This document shows positions 9,696-19,800 of a stretch of 64,000 bases of DNA, one piece after another (the stretch's first letter is position 1; the number at the start of each line of letters is the position of its first letter). The DNA comes from Plotosus lineatus. Taxonomy: Eukaryota; Chordata; Actinopteri; Siluriformes; Plotosidae. The notes under the pieces are model-generated. The model saw only the letters and a program-made list of their open reading frames with translations. It did no database searches and was not told where the DNA came from. Location of the stretch: contig CM045733.1 in the NCBI GenBank assembly GCA_024760905.1, positions 68,411,001 to 68,475,000 on the forward strand. The letters run 5' to 3'. A program made the translations under genes and the position numbers.

Positions 9696-10471
9696 CATGG
9701 AAGAATGCACATCAAATTCACAAAGGGAGCACACGTGTGGAAACATGGGCGGCATGGCACCAAAGAAATCTTGAATTTTGCCATGAGATGGGGATCCCAT
9801 CCGCCGCTGCATAAAGAGATCAGGTGTTGAAGATGAAGTCATGCCTAAGCCACAATAGCGATCGGTGGAAAGATCGGAATACTGGCGATCTCGACTGCTG
9901 CCACCGCTCCTGTAATCAAGCATATCGTAGCTCCGAGAAGATAAATCTTGAGAAGAACTGTAACCAAAATCAGACTGAGAAGTGCGGCTCTGACTTGTGG
10001 AAGTGGTGGAACGGTTCGGTCTTCCTCCCTGCCCATCTCCCCATTCATCATGAACGCCTCTGTATGAGGGATCTGGGGAGTGCGACTGAGAGAGCAGGTC
10101 ACCGGACACATGTTGACCTGCCTCGGCCTTTCGGTTCTTCAGCTGCATGATGAGTTTGGGTAGAGTTTCTACACTGATGTTCTCCTCGGGAACCTGGGCC
10201 AGCGCGTCCAAGTCATTGGGAGAGAGACCGAGGCTGGCAAAAAGCTTCATGGTATTGCTGAGAGGGTTGTTCATACGACGGGGGGTCTGTTGGGAATCTT
10301 GGCTGTCTACTCCACCCAATCCCATCAATCCTCCATGTTGGGACGAGGAGCCATACGAATCGGGCAGAGACTCGGCCATGCTAAAGTTCAGAGTCTCCGC
10401 GGCAGCCAAGAGCCCGCGGCCTACAGCGAAGCCTTTCTGTGAATTGCCTGGAGTCAGCTTCTGAGACATGG
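9696..10471 (-). CDS. matr3: Matrin-3-like protein, first coding exon
   Basis: Encodes the N-terminal 258 residues of a matrin-3-like nuclear-matrix protein, which in vertebrates binds RNA/DNA through two matrin-type zinc fingers and two RRMs. Family-typical segments: an N-terminal GRGLLAAAETLNFSM stretch (18-31); the conserved block KLFASLGLSPNDLDALAQVPEENISVETLP (75-104) running into MQLKNRK, parallel to the human NILASFGLSARDLDEL region; a Ser/Arg/Tyr/Gly-rich low-complexity tract (130-215); and KIQDFFGAMPPMFPHVCSLCEFDVHSSM (231-258), the start of zinc finger 1 with its CxxC at 247-250. The start ATG (10467-10469) follows a possible acceptor AG at 10472-10473. The exon ends in phase 0 before donor GTGAGT (9695-9690). 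The His pair of the finger and all later domains are outside the window. Human MATR3 also has its main N-terminal region in one large exon. It could be a teleost matr3 paralogue. Confidence 0.9.
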
Positions 10472-11879
10472 CTTCAAAATTACAGGGAGAGGCAATACAA
10501 CCTCAGACAGGAAATAAAGAGTCAAGAATGATGTAGTTGACTGATTTGCCCCAAAAAAGGACGGTCCGTAAAATTCCAAAAGTCAAAAGTAAGCCAACGG
10601 TGAGAATGGATGGCTCCTCTTCAATAACAGAATGAACAGGTCTGTAGAAAGACAATGAAGTCATGATTTCTATTCTATGCTAATTGTTAGCAGTGCCACT
10701 ACAGCTAAACAAGTCAGTGACATTGAGAACACCTAGCAACTGAATACAATAAAATATACTGCAACATGGCCCAAAATATCAAGAGTTACAGAAGAGGCTA
10801 CATGGATTTAATGACAGTTGAGAAAAAGGTCATTGTAGAGAACTGTTCAGATTATAGATAGAACTCTGTATATCCTTAACATGAGCTGGAATGAAAGAAA
10901 GCATTGCATATAGCACCCAGAAGAGGAAGATCATGGAGACATGAACCAGATTGATTTTTTTCTTTTTTTTAATATTAGAATCACAGGAGGGACAATTGAC
11001 AACAATTGAGTAAAAAAGTATCAAAGAAGACAGAACGATGTACAGTGCTTTACATGCCTGGACTCATTTTATGTGAGCAAGAGAAGCTGTGATACTATTT
11101 ATCCCTAAACAGATGATTTAAAAACAGCTTATGAAAGATGCAGCTTTCTTCACAGAGAGAAGGCTAATGGACTATTGCATGCCTTAAATGTAATAACAAC
11201 AGGATAGCTTTCAGACAGGCGATTTTTAATAGAATTCTCCTTTTAACGAACACATGAAAAAGATAAGAGACCGGGCTTAGACAAACTGGCTGGTATTTCA
11301 CAGTGATTGAATTGTTCATCAATTGATGTAAGAGTTACACATTTTCCACATCTCCTGAATGTGCGACTAATTGCAGGACTGGCCTCATGAATATTTCAGT
11401 CCACCAGCAGAATTTAGGTGTGAAGTGTTCATTGAACAAACTCTGGCAATTTCAAAAGTGTCTTCAGGGCAAAATTAGAGATGCACTGATTGCAATGTTC
11501 CGGTCTAGATTTCAATTCCTGATTTTTTGGTGTGACCTGCCAATACAGATTTTTTAATAATTTAACAGCTATAACTGTCGGTCTATACAAACAAAAAAAA
11601 ATATATATATATTTTTTTACATTATGACAATAAAACAAAACGATAGCACTAGCAGGAGTAATAACTAGTAGTAGCAGCTGTAGAAGCTGTCGTAGAAATA
11701 TTGCCAAAATGTCATAAATACTACTACCAATAATGCTAATTCTGATTATTACAATTATATAATAAAAGTAGGTTATAACGCATCTGGGATCTGAACCAAC
11801 TACAAGTTTGGATTTTAAGAGTATCACACTGTCTGCTCATCTCCCCTAAAGCTGTTTGAGTGCAGTGAATGCTGTACAT
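10472..11879. other. Intron sequence upstream of the matr3-like coding exon
   Basis: AT-rich DNA without recognised repeats except short A/T runs. An alternative acceptor lies at the pyrimidine-rich CTTTATTTCCTGTCTGAG (minus strand, near 10508-10525). The inferred intron runs from here to 18335 and includes the hAT and LINE cluster. Confidence 0.5.
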
Positions 11880-12320
11880 CAGTGGTCCTCAAACTACAGC
11901 CCGCCTCCACATTTAGCCCGGCCCCCTGAACAATACCAGTGACACATTATTATTTATTATTTGTTTAATCTGCCAATGTGATCAAGACTAATACACACCC
12001 AGAACATAACATTCTACTCCACCCTTCTGCCATCTGTGCCCCATCTGAACCCCTCTCATTCGGAAACAAAAATTCTGGACCCTCCACTGTCAAATAGAAT
12101 GGAATAATGGTGAAAAGCTTATGGAAGATAAAATTTGATTCAGAATGCAGGGTATTTAATCTGCAGTGAACAACTTTTTTTTTGTTTAATGCAAAGAAAA
12201 GGTTGTTTGTATCATCTGTCAAGAAGCAGTGGCGGTATTCAAAGAATAAGATCTATGCCGACATTCTGAATCCCGTCACAAAGACGAGTATGATCGCTTG
12301 AAAGGCCAAATCTGAGTAGA
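11880..12320 (+). mobile_element. hAT transposon fragment with BED-like zinc-finger remnant
   Basis: Starts with CAGTGGTCCTCAAACTACAG and a GCCCG-rich segment, the form of hAT (Charlie-like) terminal repeats. Downstream, near 12203-12315, the plus strand encodes a decayed finger region: VCIICQEAVAVFKE then, after a frame change, CRHSESRHKDEYDRLKGQ. This resembles the repeated C/H segments of ZBED/GTF2IRD2-type hAT transposases (C..C....H....H). A stop and a frameshift break it. The right terminus was not found; LINE sequence follows at about 12326. Confidence 0.7.
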
Positions 12321-12325
12321 CAAAC

Positions 12326-12790
12326 TACAACTACTACTACTTCTTCTTCTTTCCCTTTCGGCTTTTCCCTTCAGGGGTCGCCACAGCAAACCACCTGCCT
12401 CCATCTCACTCTATCCTCTGTATCTTCTTCTCTTACTCCAACTACCTTCATGTCTTCCTTTACCACATCCATAAATCTTCTCTTTGGTCTTCCTCTAGAC
12501 CTTCTGCCTGGTAGTTCCAACCTCAGCATCCTACTAACAATATACTCACTATCCCTCCTCTGTACATGTCCAAACCATCTCAATCTAGCCTCTCTGACTT
12601 TGTCTCCAAAACCTCTACCATGTGCTGTCCCTCTGATGTACTCATTCCTGATCCTATCCACCCTTGTTACTCTCAAAGAGAACCTCAACATTTTCATCTC
12701 TGCTACCTCCAGCGCAGCCTCCTGTCTTTTCCCCAGAGCCACTGTTTCTAAACCATACAACATCGCTGGCCTCATCACCATCTTGTACAA
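12326..12790 (-). mobile_element. C-terminal end of an RTE-like LINE (not Rex3)
   Basis: The minus strand encodes the last part of a LINE RT protein: YKMVMRPAMLYGLETVAL, EVAEMKMLRFSLRVTR, RLRWFGHVQRRD, then GRPKRRFMDVV and CCGDP before the stop at 12371. The 3' UTR is very short and ends in trinucleotide repeats (CTTCTT/CTACTA on the plus strand, 12330-12350). Its last about 45 bp (GTGGCGACCCCTGA, GGGAAAAGCCGAAA) recur at the 3' ends of the group-A SINEs in this window. Its 5' side is fused to Rex3-like sequence at about 12790. Confidence 0.8.
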
Positions 12791-12883
12791 GGGACAGCCT
12801 TGGCAGACTCCAACTCTCACCAGAAACGAATTCAACCTGTTGTTCCCAATGCAGACCAAGCTCTGACTCTGGAGATCCAGCAA
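12371..12883 (-). pseudogene. Chimeric LINE reading frame (Rex3 RT joined to RTE-like C-terminus)
   Basis: A continuous 170-codon frame begins in Rex3-like RT (SLVCIGNNRLNSFLVRVGVCQGCPL, matching SLVRIGNSRSDSFPVGVGVRQGCPL of the copy at 1906-3375). Immediately after the QGCPL motif it switches in frame to the C-terminal region of another LINE (YKMVMRPAMLYG). The catalytic FADD segment of Rex3 is therefore absent. It is a likely recombination or template-switch product with no RT activity expected. Confidence 0.75.
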
Positions 12884-13899
12884 TCGAATGGCCTATAGCA
12901 AAACTGCCTGCATTCTTCCTCCTGAATCCGAGATTCAACTATCAGTGGGCTCCTCCTCTCCAGTATCCCTGCATAGACTTTCCTGAGAAGGCTGAGGAGT
13001 GTGCGATTCCATGATAATTGGAACACACCCTCGTGTCCCCCTTTTTAAAAGGGGGACTATAACCCCAGTTTGCCAATCCAGAGGTATGGCCCCCGATGAC
13101 AACGCGATGTTGCAGAAACGTGTCAACAAAGACAGTCCTAAAATATCCAGAACCCTGAAATATTCAGGGAGGTCTCATTCACTTCCGGAACCCAACCACC
13201 AAGGAGCTCTTTGATGACCTCAACAACCCCAGCTCCAGTGATAGACAGACCCCTGCCCAAACCCCCAGGGTCTTCATCTTCTCCGGAGGGTTTGTTGATG
13301 GGATAGAGGAGGTCATCAAAGTATTCCTTCCACCTCCCAACGACACCCTCAGTCGAGCTGAGCAGCTCTCCACTTTCACTGTAAACAGTTTTTGCAGAGA
13401 ACTGCTTCGTCCTCCTGAGGCATTGGATGGTGGCCCAGAACCTTTGAGGCCAACCAATAATCGCTCTCCAGGCCCTCACCAAACTCCTCTCATTCCCAAG
13501 ATTTTGCATTGGCAACAGCTTGAGCTGCAGCACGTTTGACCTTCCGATACCTATCTGCTGTCTTGGGCGTCCCACAGGCCAGTGAGACCCAATAGACCTC
13601 CCTTTTCAGCTGGACGGCCCCCTTCACCGCAGGTGTCCGACACCGAGTTCAAGGGTCCACAACAGGCACCAATGACTTTCTGGCAACAGCAATGAAGGCA
13701 CGAAACATGGCCCATTCAGATTCTGTCACCCACCTCCTTCGGAACATAGTTGTAGCTCTGCCGGATGTGTGGATTAAAGGCCCCTGTCCGGAGACTTTGC
13801 CAAACATTCCCAGGAGTCTCTAACTAGATGCTTGGGATTGCCAGGTCTGGAGGGCGGCCTCCCTGCCATCGGCGTCAGCTCACCATCAGGTGGTGATCG

Positions 13900-14467
13900 G
13901 TTGGACTCTGTGGAGGAGGTGAGTGAGAGGAGGATGGTAGCAAAGCTCACATCCATCCTGTCCAACAGCTCTCACCCACTGCACCAGACTGTAGAGGAGC
14001 TAAGCAGCTCCTTCAGTGGACGACTGAGGCATCCTCAGTGCAGGAAGGAGCGCTACCGCAGGTCGTTCATTCCCACCGCTGTCAGACTGTACAACGCCAC
14101 TTTGTAACTGTCTGTGAAAATACCGGTTATGTGCAATAAAAACCCCGTGCACTTTAATCAACCACATCTACCCCACTGTGCACCATATCAACCCATCTAC
14201 TCTGCACTCAGATACATTACACTTTAATATAGGCCAGTCTATAAAGTTGCTCCATTCTTTTCTTTTCTTTTATTGTTTAGTAATTTATACTATTTATGTA
14301 TCTATTTATTTATTTATTTACTTATATAATATATATGTATGTGTGTATGTTCGTACTTGTATCTATTTTTGCACCCCCTACTGATAGTACCTCAAGAGCC
14401 TGTAACAGTGAATTTCTCCATTGTGAGATTAATAAAGCTGTATCTTATCTTATCTTATCTTATCTTG
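13900..14467 (+). mobile_element. 5'-truncated LINE inserted in the Rex3 copy (Rex1/CR1-like end)
   Basis: Splits the minus-strand Rex3 endonuclease between GGTGGTGATCGG (13888-13899) and GACAGCTCAGC (14467 on). It encodes a LINE C-terminus (HPLHQTVEELSSSFSGRL, RHPQCRKERYRRSF, PTAVRLYNATL, stop near 14105), then a 3' UTR of about 330 bp and a tail of TTATC repeats at 14440-14466 after AATAAAGC. The repeat tail and protein end are typical of Rex1/CR1/L2-type fish LINEs; the clade is not certain. Confidence 0.8.
14440..14466 (+). repeat. (TTATC)n LINE 3' tail
   Basis: Five near-perfect TTATC units end the inserted LINE; such pentamer tails arise during target-primed reverse transcription. Confidence 0.9.
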
Positions 14468-15739
14468 ACAGCTCAGCTTCCCTCTTCACCGGAGTGTTCA
14501 GAACATGTGGCCGCAAGCCTGCTGACACGACTCAAGTTGATCATCTAATTGCGACCTAGAGTGTCCTGGTGCCAAGTGCACTTATGGATACTGTACTCTT
14601 ATTTTCGAACATGGTGATTGTGATGGACAAACTGTGACGAACACAGAAGTACAACAATGAAACATTATTCCTACAGATCACAGCCGTCCCGGTCACATTT
14701 TTGTTTCCCACATGGGTGTTGAAGTCTCCTAGGACAAGCGAGTCTCCTGGGGGGAGCGTTCTCCAACACATCCCGTAAAGACTCCAAGAATAGTGGGTAC
14801 TCTGAACTGTCATTTGGTGCTTAAGCACAAACAACAGTCAGGACCCACGCCCCACCCAAAAACGGAGGGAAACTACCCTTTCATCAACTGGGAAGAATCC
14901 CAACATGTGGGCACCAAGACGGGAGGAGTAACAAGGATGCCACACACCGGCTCGCCACCTCTCCCCATGAGCAACTCCGGAATGGAATAAGGTTCAGCCC
15001 CTCTCGAGATGGGTGGTGCCAGAGCCCAAGCTGTGCATTGAGGTGAGTCCAACCATATCTCGTCGATATCTCTTCACCTCACGCAACAGCTCAGGCTCAT
15101 TCCCCGCTAGAGAGGTGACATTCTGTGTCCCAAGAGCCAGAGTCAGTAGCCGAGGATCGGTCCGACAGAACCCATGCCCTCGGTTGCCACCCAACTCGCA
15201 CTGCACTCAACCCCTATAACCCCTCCCAAAGGTGGTGAGTCCATGGGAGGGCGGACCCATGTCTGCTTTTTGGGCTGGGCTCGAGCGGGCTCCATGGGCA
15301 GAAGACCCATGGAGAACCCAGTAACCCACATCCGGGCAAGAGAAACTGTGTCCTTAGTTTTTCTTTCTTATAGAGGTCTTTTGAACCATGGACCTTCACC
15401 TAGGACATGTTTTCCTTGGGTGCCCGTACCAGGAGCATAATGCCCCTGACAACATAGCTCATCAGATCCTTAGAACGTACAAACCCCTCCACCACGATAA
15501 GGTGACAATTCAAGCAGTCTTCCATGTATTAAAATCGCATGCATTATGTCTTTACTCACGGTGAAAAATTTGCATGCCAACCAACTATAAGTAGCTTTCA
15601 GAGCATACACGACTCAGCGACTACTAAAAATATGTAAAGATCCATTCTGAAGGAATACATAACGCGTTCACCAGCAAATATCGAAATATGTTCCTGGTGG
15701 TTTCATGTGGAGTATGAAAAAGTCAAGTGTTCTCTTTTT

Positions 15740-16008
15740 TTATTTTTATGGTTTCACCCAAATGAGGATGGGTTTCCCTTTTGGGCCTGGTTCCTCTCAA
15801 GATTTCTTCCTCGCAAATACTGAGGGAATTTTTCCTTGCCACCGTCTTGCTCATTAAGGATATGTTGGGGTAATAGGAAATGTTTAAATTCCTTTATACT
15901 TTGTAAGCCCGTACTTTCACTCACTGTTTTACTGTATAAAGCTGGTTTGTGACAATGTGAAATTATAAAACGCGCTACACAAATAAAACTGAACTGAATT
16001 GAATTATC
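15740..16008 (+). mobile_element. 3' end of a fish LINE or LINE-tailed repeat
   Basis: Contains GGTTCCTCTCAAGATTTCTT, TTTTTCCTTGCCACCGT, CTGGTTTGTGACAATGTG and ends AAATAAAACTGAACTGAATTG, an arrangement often seen at the ends of teleost L2/L1-like repeats with (GAATT)n-type tails. No coding part remains; family uncertain. Confidence 0.55.
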
Positions 16009-16009
16009 C

Positions 16010-17035
16010 AGCCAGACCCTGAATTTATGCTCCAAGTAATAATGTCCGACATGGATGTATAATCACATATAAACGAGTGGGTGGTATGTACAAGTATTTG
16101 CTTTAGATCAGTGTTATTTAAAGTGTCCGGAGAAGGGAAATGTAAACCATTTTTTCAGTCAGCTGGCTTGCTTGCTGCAAACAAAAGACAACTATGGAAG
16201 ACTATTCCACTTCCGAGTCAAAATGACTATAAATTGTCACCAGACCAAATTATTACTGGTTACCACTAATTACAAGGCAAGTCAGAGGCATGAAACTTGC
16301 AAAACGTTGTGAACTGACATCCATAATGAACAACAGGCAACACATCCTGAAAGAGAAGTGAATTAAAAATAATCACACAGCACCCTTCCCAAAATCAGTT
16401 AGAAGCTGAATTTCACATATCTACTGACAGATTTTAACTTTTTAAGGTCATTGAGAAAAAGTTCGCATAAAGGTAAAATGTTACTCATCTCTCTGACCTG
16501 TAAACTTTGCAGTGTGACTTTATGTACATGTTCAGACAAAATGCAAGGACACCCTGTGCATGTCCAGTGCACAGATGCTGGCTACAGATTTCCGACCAAA
16601 ATAATTTCTTCCTGACACAAAGCATAGATTTATGCCGGTTCATGAACGTCATAAACAGTAGATGGTTCTGAGGGGTCAGTAAAATGTGTGTGGTGCTCTG
16701 ACTTTGTTACTCCAAACACCAAATCCAAATACAACAGCACATCTCACAATGTTAAGTGTAATCGTTTAAAAAATTAGGCTCAGCTGCAAACTCTGCCCGG
16801 GTAAAAAAAAAAAAAAAAAAGCATACTAGACTTGCACAGCTACACATGTAAATTGGTGTATGGGCAGTAGTTTTGCATGAAATGGTATTCGGTTCCAAGA
16901 TATTCGTGCATAAAACTCTACCCATGTAAATAAATATCATCACACAATGACCTGTGACTCAGATTTTAAACTCAAAGTCATTGGGCCAAATCCAGCTTGT
17001 CAACTCACTTCACCTGAGTTTCAAAGTCACTTTAC
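16010..17035. other. Unassigned intronic sequence
   Basis: No recognisable gene or repeat apart from an A run at 16803-16820. Confidence 0.4.
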
Positions 17036-17039
17036 TATA

Positions 17040-17226
17040 TCTTCTCTTCTTTTTTTCTTTCTGCCGTTCCCTCTTTCTCAAGGGTCACCACAACAAATCT
17101 ATGATTCCCATGTGACTTTGTAGACTGGCCTATATTCAAGTGTAAATGTATCTGAGGGCAGAGTAGATGGGTTGATATGGTTCACAGTCAGTGGGGTAGA
17201 TGTGGTTGATTAAAGTGCACGGGGTA
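17040..17226 (-). mobile_element. Two short retroelement 3'-end fragments
   Basis: 17040-17095 resembles the inverted 3' tail shared by the RTE-like LINE and group-A SINEs (TTCTTTCTGCCGTTCCC, AAGGGTCACCACAAC). 17118-17226 is an inverted copy of part of the 3' UTR of the LINE at 13900-14467 (shared CAGAGTAGATGGGTTGATATGG and GGGGTAGATGTGGTTGATT in inverse). Confidence 0.65.
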
Positions 17227-18335
17227 ATTCATCATCCATCCACTTGCTGGCCAGCTAGTAATGTATGGCTTTAACAAGACTTCAAGCTGACTTTGTCAGG
17301 AAAGGAAAGTGAATAAAGGAAAAGGAAGACAAATACCTAGAGTAATAACTTTAAAAGGGAAACTTCAAAAATGTCCAATTGACCTATGAGACCACAGCTT
17401 AAAGCCCCCCCCAAAAAAAAAAAAAAAAATCAGTCTTCATAATTTTACACAATTGCCCCAGTAAAACAAAAATGAATTCTATAGTATTAAATGTAGATTA
17501 TTCGAATGGCAAAAAAAGCCAACACAGTTAACATGGCAGCTAATATCTTTTATAGCAGTTTTACAGCATTAGTTACTTTCAACAGCAATAAATTCATACA
17601 ACTCAGATCTGAGGTGAGGCGAGTTCGGACACCACTCTGATTTAAAATTTACAGAAAGAGATCAAGCCCTTTCGAGTTTTATCAGGCATGGACCCAGACA
17701 TGTGAGATGGAAATAAAGTCAGAGGAGGTTAATGCACTTGTGTGACAGCAATTGTTTAGTTGTAAAGCTGGAGGATGTGGAGAGAAATTTGTGTGTGCAG
17801 GAAAAGATCAAAGGTGAGATTCCTGTTATCCAGGAAGAGCTGGTGTATGTGGAAAAAGCTGAATACACTTAAATTTACTGATAAAATGCGACCTGTCTGT
17901 ATAAATCTATCTACAAGAAACAATATGAAAATCAGCTCCCTCAGAAACGAGGGGGAAATAAAAGAGAAAGGCCTGGACAAGATTTCAGAATAAACACTAC
18001 AGGAGAATGTTTACGAATTGACTCGTTATACGGAAATAAAAAAGTGTTGCTCATTTTATTATGCACACAATTAAGTGACTAATTAGTAATAGTTGCTGCT
18101 TTTTATTATTCACAACGAACTGTGGGGTTGCTACGCTACCAAGGTCTTCAGCTAGCTAATGAAGCTAGCATGCTAACAGAAAAAAAAAAAGAATACACCA
18201 TAATAAGGGAAATGTTTTGCAAATGCTAAACAATTACTATATCTTCATGCATTACTTTATTTGTTTATTTATCAATTACCGAGTAACATACCTATTCATG
18301 TGTTGGATGTAAAATAATTCACGAAAAGTACTTAC
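17227..18335. other. Unassigned sequence downstream of the candidate exon 1
   Basis: AT-rich sequence within the inferred first intron; A runs near 17410-17428 and 18181-18190. Nothing coding was recognised. Confidence 0.4.
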
Positions 18336-18420
18336 TCTTTTAGTACGTTCTCACACGCACAAGTGCTTCCAGTTTGGCTCCGAGATCATGGCTCCGAGAT
18401 CGTGTCACCGGAACACATCC
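18336..18420 (-). other. Candidate 5' UTR exon of the matr3-like gene
   Basis: On the minus strand a GC/CpG-richer stretch ends in CTAAAAGA|GTAAGTAC, a consensus donor at 18335-18330. The next strong feature downstream is the matr3-like coding exon, whose acceptor lies just before the ATG, so this would be a non-coding exon 1 followed by an intron of about 7.9 kb. A 12-codon upstream ORF (ATG at 18387-18389) lies inside. Two overlapping copies of GGCTCCGAGATC (period 14 bp) occur at 18376-18404. The exon's 5' boundary is a guess and the link to matr3 is inference from strand, position and donor. Confidence 0.45.
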
Positions 18421-18480
18421 GGTCACGTGACTCTTTCCCTTCTGCTCGCCCATTGTACCGCGCCCTCTAGTGTACCGGTC
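18405..18480 (-). promoter_or_regulatory. Candidate promoter with ETS-like and E-box motifs
   Basis: Within 25 bp lie CCGGAA (18408-18413), ATCCGG (18417-18422) and the palindrome TCACGTGA (18423-18430). These are forms common in TATA-less housekeeping promoters (ETS family, USF/MYC-type factors). CpGs cluster here and are sparse around it. It sits directly upstream of the candidate exon 1; a divergent plus-strand transcript is also possible. Confidence 0.45.
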
Positions 18481-18768
18481 CTCTGTTCTCTGTGCTATGG
18501 ACTTGAGCCTTCAGTTTGATCGTTTTTGGGCTGGAGACAGAAGAAAATGAATTGAATGTTGATGAGGCAGGCCTGCATGGTGTACATGGTGGAAGTCAGA
18601 TGCAGAAAAAAAGAGCAGGGTGTCATATATACTGTATACTGTATTGTGTTTACACTTCAATTCGAAAGCTATACAAAGGTAATAGGTTCTTGTGTATGTT
18701 GGCTGTAAACCATCACAGCAGATTATAAGTTTACAACCTTCCAATCCATCCATCCATCCACCCATATA

Positions 18769-19204
18769 CAGGGATCCCTCGCTACTTCGCGCTTCAATTT
18801 ATGCGGCTTCAGTGGATTGCGGGTTTTTTTTAAAAATATTAATCGAAATAAAAAACAAGGAAATTAAGGAAGACAAGGGGAAAAGGTTATGGAAAATGTC
18901 ACAAAAACAAGATCAATTATGCAAAAAAAAAAAAAAAAAAAAAAAGAAAAAAAAACCAAGACAACACAAGACAAAAAACAACCCAAAATCTCCCATCAAA
19001 ACTACATTTTTGTGAAGTGCGCTATTTTTTAATGTTTAATTGTTATTATAAGAATTTATAGCATTGAATATGTATTTATTGATATTATATACACATATAC
19101 ATGTACATATACGTCAGTCAGGGGGGGTTGATCCTACTTCGCGGATTTCGGTTATCGCGGGGGAATCTCGGTCCCAATTCACAGCGTAAAGTGAGGGATC
19201 CCTG
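18769..19204 (+). mobile_element. MITE family M1, copy 1
   Basis: 436-bp non-autonomous DNA element with terminal inverted repeats CAGGGATCCCTCGCTACTTCGC and GTGAGGGATCCCTG, flanked by TA on both sides, as in Tc1/mariner/pogo insertions. The interior is AT-rich, with an A-run at 18920-18943 and no coding capacity. Related copies are at 48272-48765, 55183-55667 and 57549-58005. Confidence 0.85.
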
Positions 19205-19231
19205 TATTTTCGACGCCACTCATCAGCCAGA

Positions 19232-19430
19232 GTGTCAGTGGTGGCCCAGTGGTAAGGTGCTGGATTACCATTCCTAAGGTTGGGGGTTCAAGCCCTACTG
19301 CCAATGTTTGTCGCTGCTGCCCCTTGCACTGGGAGGACAGCAGTGGCAACTCGGTAATGGTGGGGCTTAAAGCCCCAACATTGAGATCAGTAATTCAGCA
19401 CCTTACCACTGGGCCGCCACTGCCAAGTAT
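19232..19430. repeat. Head-to-head pair of SINE tRNA-like heads
   Basis: Plus-strand head at 19232-19303 (GGCCCAGTGGTAAGGTGCTGG, GGTTCAAGCC) and an inverted head at 19354-19430 (CAGCACCTTACCACTGGGCC) face each other across about 50 bp. They could form a hairpin. The parts match the start of the group A/B SINEs, without their bodies or tails. Confidence 0.7.
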
Positions 19431-19452
19431 GTTATCCTTATGAGAGGTAAAC

Positions 19453-19800
19453 TGTCTGTCTTCCTTTCGGCTTTTTCCATTTTTTTTACTCAGGAGTCGC
19501 CACAGTGAATCATCTGATTCGCAAGTTTGATTTGGCAGAGGTTTTTACGTCGGATGCCCTTCCTGTCACAACAAGGGACAGAAACACGCTGACGACTTTG
19601 CAGCTACTCTTTACGAAAGTCAGCAATGGTTCTTTTACATCAAGCTCTCACCATAGACAGTGAGAGACATGGCCCGCCTTTGATAACCCAGTTAGCTGCA
19701 CTGGGGGGGGACAGTGACAACCTTGTGGAGAGTGGGACTCGAACCCCCAACCTTTGGATCAGCGATCCAGCGCCCTATACCACTAGACCACCACTGCTCC
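19453..19800 (-). mobile_element. Group-A tRNA-derived SINE with 18-bp target duplication
   Basis: Complete inverted SINE. The tRNA-like head has a B box GGTTCGAGTCC (complement at 19735-19745) and an A box TGGTCTAGTGGT near 19780. The body contains TAACTGGGTTATCAAAGG and the 3' tail matches the LINE end at 12326-12400. It is flanked by the exact 18-bp repeat TCCTTATGAGAGGTAAAC (19435-19452 and 19801-19818), showing retrotransposition into this site. Confidence 0.92.

Larger units (their letters stand above)
12791..15515 (-). mobile_element. Degraded second Rex3-like LINE copy
   Basis: Inverted, eroded copy of the element at 42-3389. Recognisable blocks: RT region (12791-13130), linker with AWRAIIGWPQ (about 13440-13490), endonuclease with GDFNTHVGNKNVTG (about 14700-14735), LTLALGTQNVTSLAGNEPELLREVKRY (about 15070-15160) and the 5' end CCACCACGATAAGGTG at about 15487-15502. 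An internal deletion of about 200 bp removes RT sequence between the GFRPGR and SQSLV regions (near 12900), and a third LINE interrupts the copy at 13900-14467. Its 3' end is replaced by the RTE-like fragment. Confidence 0.85.

Noticed and set aside
19232..19303. tRNA gene candidate (A and B boxes)
   Set aside because: Boxes are present, but no full cloverleaf or anticodon arm could be drawn and the sequence matches SINE heads elsewhere in the window.
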